Shown here one piece after another: positions 8,086 to 15,008 of a DNA stretch of 15,008 nt. Position 1 is the stretch's first letter, and every line of letters starts with the position of its first letter. The DNA lies in assembly GCA_002179805.1 (NCBI GenBank), contig NAVB01001459.1, positions 1 through 15,008 on the forward strand. Reading direction: 5' to 3'. The DNA comes from Acanthamoeba lenticulata (lineage: Eukaryota > Discosea > Longamoebia > Acanthamoebidae). The translations under genes were made by a program, and so were the position numbers. The notes beneath the pieces are model-generated. The model did not search any database, was not told the origin of the DNA, and saw only the letters and a program-made list of their open reading frames with translations.

Positions 8086-9609
8086 CTACGCGCGGACAAG
8101 CCGGAGAAGTAGCGGATAGTGGATATCTGGCCTATAGTCGCCACCCAGGTGATCAGGCGTGATGTGGGGCGACGACAAGCGTAGCAGAGCCTGATGGCGG
8201 GCTGACACAAGGTGATCGTAGTCTAGTTCTGCCCGTACGGCAGACCACGTTTTGACCGTCGGCTGGCCGTTTCCAGTGTGTCAGCGTTTTGTGCGTTGGG
8301 ACAAGTCCCTAAGATGGAGGAGGTTACGTCGCACCTGGGGTTGTTGTTGTTGTTGCTGTTGTTGTTGTTGTTCATGCTGGCCGGCCTTTTCCATGAAGGT
8401 GGCCAGCGTGCGGCCCCGCCGTGGCGCGAAGATGAGGGCCTGTCCACCCGGACGGAGCAGCTCTGCCAGGGTGTGGAGGAGATCTTCGTGGTACTCGTGT
8501 AAAAACAAGCTGGAGGTGGGACACCACGAGGCCGAGATGATCGCGCCCCTTGTCAATCTCCCATGCACAACGATGGTCACCAATAAAAACGCCCAATTGG
8601 GCGTTGGAGCCTCCACGCACCAATCGGCAGCGATGACGACATCGAAATAGCCACAATAGCGCTCGTCCACGGGGCGCTTCCTGTCCCAGAGTAGCTTCTC
8701 CCCGCACACGAACCCGTCTTCTGGGGCAGCGGACACTTGCTGTTGTTGGGTTCCTGCTGGGACAGTCGTGGGGTCGCGATGGCCCAATCGTACTTGATTC
8801 AAGTTGACGCTCTGTGCCACATCTACAGAGTAGTGGGGGAAAAACAACACGGTGGGGCTGTGAGCGAGGACGATGATGACGATGTGAAGGTCCAACGTTC
8901 AAGGGGCTGGGGTAAGCGGGAACACGGACTCGAGGCCGCTTTCTCGTTGCCGTCGGTGATGAGAACGCTTGCGCAGAAGAGATGGGACGCCACAACAATG
9001 CCAGCCAACCCAAGGCCCGCGCCCACTTCGCACACGCGCTGGCCCCTTCAAGGAGTGGCAGCTCTCAGAGAAACGCAACAGGTCGTCAATGGACAACAAT
9101 GGTGAGCGTACCTGAAGAGGTCAGGGTTGCGTAGGCAGTAGTGCGCCAGCACTTCCTCTGCGGGCCACACGCCTGCCATATCACGTTGAGGGCCAGGCAG
9201 ACAGGAGGGATGAAGTCGTCTTCCGAAGGGGGAAGCGTGTACAGATGTTGCCTGTGTTGTCAAAGCCTGCCAGCTCCGCCTTGCCCAGCACGCCTGTCGG
9301 ATGTCGAAGAATGACGCTGGGCAAAGCCTGGCTGCCTGAGGCCTCAACTTCGGTGGGTAAATCGATTGGGAACCGCGCTGTGTAGCGGACATCAATGTAA
9401 CCTGGCTTGTCTTCTGCAGCCGACGAGTCGCCTTCGATTTTGGTCTTTTCGAAGAGGTCGAAGCCAGGGAAGCTACGCTTCGACGCGACTGGGTTTCCAT
9501 TGCTCTCGGCGTTAATCTTCTTGTTTAGAAGAGCGCTGCGCAGGATACCCCACCTTGCCCTCGCCACGCGTTTGCGTCGTTCCTTCTCATCTTGCTCATC
9601 TCCTTCCAT
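8086..9609 (-). CDS. CAMKMT: calmodulin-lysine N-methyltransferase (CaM KMT)
   Basis: Exons 9609-9243, 9172-9112, 9045-8930, 8822-8621, 8509-8335 and 8262-8086 (TAG) give 365 residues; the human protein is about 323. Family landmarks in order: ARWGILRSAL near the N-terminus, [20 protein letters not shown] (about 114-133), SAM-binding motif I CEVGAGLGLAG (148-158), LITDGNEKA, FDVVIAADCLF (about 241-251), LLRPGGQALIFAPRRG, and the terminal DIHYPLLLRL. The enzyme uses S-adenosylmethionine to trimethylate a conserved lysine of calmodulin (Lys115 in animals). Each splice is confirmed by an alignable motif, e.g. ADC|LF across the 111-nt fourth intron. After MEKAG the usual segment is replaced by ten Gln (residues 296-305). 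A Gln/Pro-rich insert also sits in exon 4. It is co-oriented with CK2 alpha, 105 nt downstream. Confidence 0.92.
8341..8370 (-). repeat. poly-Gln trinucleotide repeat in CAMKMT
   Basis: TTG x5, CTG, TTG x4 on the plus strand encode ten consecutive Gln on the minus strand, immediately upstream of the exon 5 donor. One CAG interrupts the CAA run. Confidence 0.9.
8588..8605. repeat. 18-bp perfect palindrome inside CAMKMT intron 4
   Basis: AACGCCCAATTGGGCGTT is its own reverse complement and contains two overlapping, opposed CCAAT cores. In the sense direction of CAMKMT a T-rich stretch follows, so the pre-mRNA could form a short hairpin with a U tract. It lies wholly within the intron 8620-8510. 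Confidence 0.75.
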
Positions 9610-9714
9610 ATGGCAGGCGCATAAAATCTTTTCTTTGCGTCTTTTAAAGAAAAGACTCGGGAAATGGGAAAAGAAAATGCGATTTGTAGAACGAGGAGAC
9701 AACAAGGAGAACGG
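9610..9714 (-). promoter_or_regulatory. CK2 to CAMKMT spacer, likely CAMKMT promoter and 5' leader
   Basis: These 105 nt separate the CK2 alpha stop from the CAMKMT start. The stretch contains a 7-bp inverted repeat (GTCTTTT at 9639-9645 and AAAAGAC at 9650-9656, 4-nt loop) and is AT-richer than the flanking exons. The frame upstream of the CAMKMT ATG is open but has no earlier ATG. Confidence 0.4.
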
Positions 9715-11151
<1,437 letters not shown>

Positions 11152-11373
11152 CTCTCTCCTCCTTTCGCTAATTTCTCTCCCTCAGGCGAGCGAAGAAATT
11201 CTTGCTTTGCTCTCTTTTGAGCGCGAGATGTTCGGTGTACAGTTGATCTTCGCCCTGTTCCGTGGCCCGTCTGGTGGAAAACACGCTAACCCCGTCCTTG
11301 AGAATGTCTGGAATGCTAAAGAAAGCAGAAATCGATTTTTGTTTCGTTTTTCTGGCTTTTGTGTTTGTGTACA
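11152..11373. promoter_or_regulatory. bidirectional promoter between CK2 alpha and DPH6
   Basis: The two start codons point away from each other across 222 nt. There is no TATA box near either ATG. The CK2 side is pyrimidine-rich on the plus strand (repeated CTCTCCTCC and TTTCTCTCCC), while the DPH6 side is T-rich (TTTTTGTTTCGTTTTT) just before ACAATGG. Confidence 0.6.
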
Positions 11374-14300
11374 ATGGACGTGGTGGCGTTGGTGAGCGGC
11401 GGGAAGGACAGCTGCATGGTGATGCTCGAGTGCGTACGCGCAGGACACCGCATCGTCGCTTTGGCCAACCTTCTTCCGCCCCCTTCTGCTTCCGGTACGA
11501 CCTCTCGCCATGCACAGATTTGTTGCTCCCGGCACCAACGGAACGTGCAGATGAGCTTGACAGCTTCATGTTCCAGACCGTGGGCCACACTGTCCTGCAA
11601 TCCTATGCGCAGTGTATGGGTCTGCCGCTCTTCCGCCACATAATCCAGTACGTCACGTTGCCTACTACACAAGCACAGTTCATGCTCTAATCTTCACCCC
11701 CTTGCCCTCTCTGGCACCAGCGGCAAGCCACTCAACCAGGAGCTTAACTACACGAGGACACAGGAAGACGAGGTCGAGAGCCTCTACGTCCTCCTCCAGG
11801 CCGTCAAGCGGCGATTCCCCAACGTCGCGGCAGTCGCTTCTGGCGCCATCCTCTCCGACTACCAGCGCTATCGCGTGGAGAACGTGTACTCACGCTCGCG
11901 CTTGTTCATCGCCCATGTGCCTGCCGACCTGTCCGTGAGCTCACCTCCTCGTCACGCCCTCTTTGCGCCCGCAGCTGTGAGCGGCTGGGGCTGGTCTCGC
12001 TGGCCTATCTGTGGCAAAGGGACCAAAGGGAGCTGCTGCAGGAAATGACCGAAGTGCCCATCGACGCCGTTCTCATCAAGGTCCTTCGTTGGCCGCCCTT
12101 GACGTGCCACTTAAGTCCTCTTTTCTGTGTTCGCACTCACACCACATTCGCCGGCCACAGGTTGCCGCGTTGGGTCTCGACCCCTACAAGCACTTGGGCA
12201 AGACCATCACCGCCCTGCGGCCTCTCCTGTTCCGCTTGGCACGTTCAATTCGAACCAACCCCACGCCTTATTGGCATCGTCGCCCGTCCCCTCATCATCA
12301 TCGTCATGAGGCGGTGATATACACAGAGCGACGAGTACGGGTGCCACCCGTGCGGGGAAGGCGGCGAATACGAGACGCTGACCCTCGACTGCCCGCTCTT
12401 CCGCTACAAGATCGTGCTGTTCGTCTCTCTTTTCTTTTTCTTTCTTTTTTTTGAAATGATTTTTGAATTTTTTGAATTTTTCTATATTTAATTTTTAATT
12501 TATTTTTGTTCTTGTCCGGTTTGCGTCTAAACGCGGTCGACGTCCAACACCAGAGACGAGACGCAGGTCGTGATCCACTCGGACGACCAGTTCGCGCAGG
12601 TGGGTTACCTGCACGTCAGCAAGCACCACCTCGAGCCCAAGCCCGGGCACGTGCAGGCCGAGGGGGACGACCAGGCCGTGGTGTACGACGTGTGGCGCGA
12701 GCTTCTTCCGCCAGACGAGCCTCGCGGCACGACGTCCGAGGAGGACGCGCCCAAGACCTTGCAGGCGGACAACGTCGAAGTCGGCCTTCGATACGACGCC
12801 GTCGACGGCCACTTCTTTGTTCGGGCCGCGGCCACCGGCGGTGACGTCGATGAAGCCGAAGCGACCGAGTCACAAGTGGACCAGATCTTCACAGCAATCC
12901 AGCGTACGTAGTTTGCCACTCACACACACACACACACACGCGTGCACGTAGGATTGGCCGTTATGGCTCACGCGCGTATGTGAGTGCATGCTGATGGGCA
13001 GTTCGCTTGGGCGCGTCGTCGTTGGCGCTGAGCGACGTGTGCTTTGTGTGCGTGTACCTGCGTGACATGCGCCTCTTTGTCCGCTGCAATGGCGTCTACC
13101 GCCGACACTTTGGCGTCGATCCTCCGTCCCGGTAAGCGCGCTTCCTCCTTCCCCCCCCCCCCCGCGTGCGCCGCACACGCGCCCTCACACGCACACGCGC
13201 ACACGCGGGGGCAGGCTGTGCGTCCAGATGCCGCTGGGGCAAGAGGCCGCCGCCGCCGGCGCGCAAGTCCTGATCGAGTGCTTTGGGCAGCGAAGGCACG
13301 AGGAGGGCGAGGAGCAGGGGAAGGAGAGAGGGCGTCGACGACGACGTGTGCTCCACGTGCAGAGCATCTCGCGCTGGGCCCCGGCCTGCATCGGGCCCTA
13401 CAGCCAAGCCACGCTGCTCAACGGGCTCGTCCACCTGGCCGGCCAGATTGGGTCCGCCCTCCCCACAGCGCCGCGTGTGTTCATCTCGGGACTCACGAGT
13501 TCATGAGTCGTCAGGCTCGACCCGGGGTCCATGGCGCTGGTCGGCCTGTCCTCGGCGGCCGAGGAGGACCGCGTCCGCGAGCAGACGCTGGTGTGCCTGC
13601 GCAACATCGAGGAGGTGCTGAAAGTGATGCGCTCGTCGCCGTCGCGGATCGTGGTGGCCACCTGCTTTGTGGTCGACATGGCGCAGCGCGGCCTTGTCCT
13701 CGATCTGTGGCGCCAGTGGCTATCGCAGTCCAACGGAAGGAAGAAGAGGAGGAACGCGGGCCCACAAAGAAGGCGGCGTCCCGGCTTGGGTCTGTTGGGT
13801 CCTGGCAGTGAAGACGAGGAGGAAGAAGGTGAAGAAGAAGAAGAAGAGGACGAGAACGGGGAACAGGCCGAGTCGGCGGTCGAGCCGCTCGTTCGCGTGA
13901 TTCAAGTGGGCGCCCTGCCCAAGGGCGCGGCGGTCGAGTTCCAGGTCGCGGCGCTCCCCGAGGAAGAAGGCGGCGACGACGACGCCGGAGCCTGCCAGGT
14001 CCTGCGATTCGCGCCGACCGCGGACGGCGTGGAGGGCGTGTGGTCTCCCCAGGCGGGCTTCTGCTTTGCGCAGGTGGCCTTCTCCGACGAGGGAGGCCGT
14101 GACGCCGCCGTCGCCGCCGCCGAGGCGCTGCGCCGGGCCGTGTGTGGCTCGGCCGACCCGCGGCTGTGGAGCCGGCGGCTCTTCTTCCGGCTCTACCACG
14201 CGTCTTCGCTCGTCGGGCCATCCGCGTTGGCAGGCGCTGTGGAAGAGGTCGTTCAGCCGGCGGTGGTATCCCCGGTGCCCTGCCTGGGACTGGCCGGAAA

Positions 14301-14385
14301 GGACTCTTCTTCTCTCCTCCTCGAGTGCGTCGTGTTGCCCACAAGTACCCGCACGGGGCAAACACCACCAACAACATCAAGTTGA
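11374..14385 (+). CDS. DPH6: diphthine-ammonia ligase with two C-terminal RidA/YjgF-like domains
   Basis: Exons 11374-11494, 11551-11647, 11721-11885, 11975-12080, 12161-12238, 12327-12418, 12554-12903, 13002-13131, 13215-13451 and 13515-14385 (TGA) give 748 residues. The N-terminal part is the ATP pyrophosphatase: VSGGKDS P-loop (residues 7-13), DELDSFMFQTVGH, GAILSDYQRYRVENVCERL, IKVAALGLDPYKHLGKT and CGEGGEYETLTLDCP (about 198-212). It makes the last amidation step of diphthamide on elongation factor 2, using ATP and ammonium. Two RidA-like repeats follow: VYLRDM...NGVYRRHFGVDPPSR (about 353-380) and IGPYSQATLLNGLVHLAGQIGLDPGSMALVG up to LPKGAAVEF. This resembles the long fungal and plant DPH6 rather than the short animal form. 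An acidic run (about 13808-13870) interrupts the second RidA-like repeat. The fifth intron (12239-12326) is read as GC-AG. Confidence 0.93.
12419..12553 (+). other. AT-rich 135-nt intron in DPH6
   Basis: Donor gttcgt, acceptor acaccag. About 12430-12510 is almost wholly T and A (TTTCTTTCTTTTTTTT, then TTTGAATTTTTTGAATTTTT), in sharp contrast to the GC-rich exons and other introns. It is also the longest of the placed introns. Splicing it out joins KIVL to DETQVVIHSDDQFAQVGYL, as DPH6 homology expects. Confidence 0.75.
12921..12939. repeat. CA dinucleotide microsatellite in DPH6 intron 7
   Basis: About nine CA units lie near the 5' end of the intron 12904-13001, followed by CGCGTGCACG. Likely length-variable. 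Confidence 0.85.
13151..13163 (+). repeat. C13 homopolymer in DPH6 intron 8
   Basis: Thirteen C residues follow a pyrimidine stretch in the intron 13132-13214. The exact length may be uncertain in the source sequence, but being intronic it does not affect the frame. Confidence 0.8.
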
Positions 14386-14535
14386 TCAACAACTCGACGG
14401 ATTCGGAAGTGCTGTGGTGCTTCCGTAGAGCATTTAAGCGAGCCAATGAAGTGCTCTCAAATAGCCTGTTTTTTCAACTTCAAAGCTCTCATCATGCCGG
14501 AAGGTCTTCGACCACCCCACGTCGCGTCGCCTGGT
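14386..14535. other. convergent 3' spacer between DPH6 and the terminal gene
   Basis: These 150 nt lie between the DPH6 stop and the stop of the minus-strand gene. No exon of either gene was found here, so it presumably carries both 3' UTRs. Confidence 0.4.
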
Positions 14536-15008
14536 TCACCTGGCTTGCTGGACGGGACAAGGCCCGCCTTCGGGACTCCCGCACGGCGGGGCCTCGACAA
14601 AGTCAAAAGGCGCGTAGCGCCATGTGACTCGGTTGGCCGCCAACAAGGCGCGCATCTCGTCGGGGCTCTTCTTCGCCAACGCGCTCGGTATCTGTGCTCC
14701 ACACCCGCCGCAGGAGAAGAGGTCAGCACATGCATACGCTCCAAGAGCTCAAAGCACCATCCTCACGCACCCCGTCCTCGTGCTCGTAGTTGTAGTGGAA
14801 GATGATGTACTCCTGCGTGCGTCGGTCGTAGCCGGGCGCCTCGCGGTCGGACCACTGCCATACGCAGGTCTGGTCCGAGCCCAAGCGCTCGAGGATCCAC
14901 GGTCCTGGTCGCTGCGGCCGCGAGGTCCAGGTGTCCTGCCACAGGTAGGGCGCCTCCAGGCGTCGCTCCGCCGGGCCCTCTGGTTGCTGCCAATGATAAA
15001 ACAGAATA
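14536..15008 (-). CDS. unrecognised gene, 3' part only
   Basis: Two exons are visible on the minus strand: 14986-14771 (72 codons) and 14691-14536 (52 codons to TGA), joined by a 79-nt phase-0 intron (gtgcgtgagg...gagcacag). The upstream acceptor is TTGGCAG at about 14987, so the gene continues beyond the window; 14987-15008 is probably intron. The first exon is rich in Trp, Arg and Tyr (PYLWQDTWTSRP, PGPWILERLGSD, VWQWSDRE, EYIIFHYNYEHEDG). The second has SPDEMRALLAANRVTWRY and YAPFDFVEAPP. Intact splice sites, preserved frame and non-repetitive composition argue it is real. I do not recognise the family. The 3' end could differ, since a GTGAAC donor-like site overlaps the stop. Confidence 0.55.

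Noticed and set aside
13511..14446. 311-codon open frame antisense to DPH6
   Set aside because: A shadow of the real exon: Arg/Pro-rich, no family motif, and the sense strand has clear RidA-like repeats.

Overview
The window looks like nuclear DNA of a GC-rich, intron-dense, gene-dense protist. An Acanthamoeba-like amoebozoan is the best guess, inferred from gene content and splice style and not proven. Eight genes are visible. Forty introns can be placed by keeping the reading frame and by matching known protein families. Most are 56-120 nt, and 26 of the 40 donors start GT[A/G]C. I see no bacterial operons, CRISPR arrays, tRNA/rRNA genes or transposons.

Layout. (1) 1-3826 (+): 3' part of a CorA-like two-helix metal-ion transporter with a GMN motif and a long acidic, disordered insert. 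(2) 3946-4899 (+): small secreted protein with a cystatin-like domain and an uncertain last splice. (3) 4937-5553 (-): DUF1294 membrane protein whose start codon lies inside a perfect 43-bp inverted repeat (5551-5593). (4, 5) 5658-6344 (-) and 6707-7605 (-): tandem pair of small GATA-type zinc-finger proteins with matching last intron positions. (6) 8086-9609 (-): calmodulin-lysine N-methyltransferase (CAMKMT) with a poly-Q tract replacing a conserved segment. (7) 9715-11151 (-): casein kinase 2 catalytic subunit alpha. (8) 11374-14385 (+): diphthine-ammonia ligase (DPH6) fused to two RidA/YjgF-type domains, divergent from CK2 over a 222-nt shared promoter. (9) 14536 to the window end (-): 3' end of an unrecognised gene, converging on DPH6.

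The neighbours do not form one pathway. CK2, CAMKMT and DPH6 are conserved eukaryotic protein-modification genes (phosphorylation, calmodulin trimethylation, diphthamide synthesis on EF2). The GATA pair is probably regulatory, and the other three recognised or partly recognised products are membrane or secreted proteins. I found no clear new multi-gene system. The points most worth checking are the start-codon palindrome, the tandem GATA pair, two GC-AG introns with the same GCACG donor core, the non-standard donor consensus, the cystatin-like gene with competing splice models, and the poly-Q replacement in CAMKMT.
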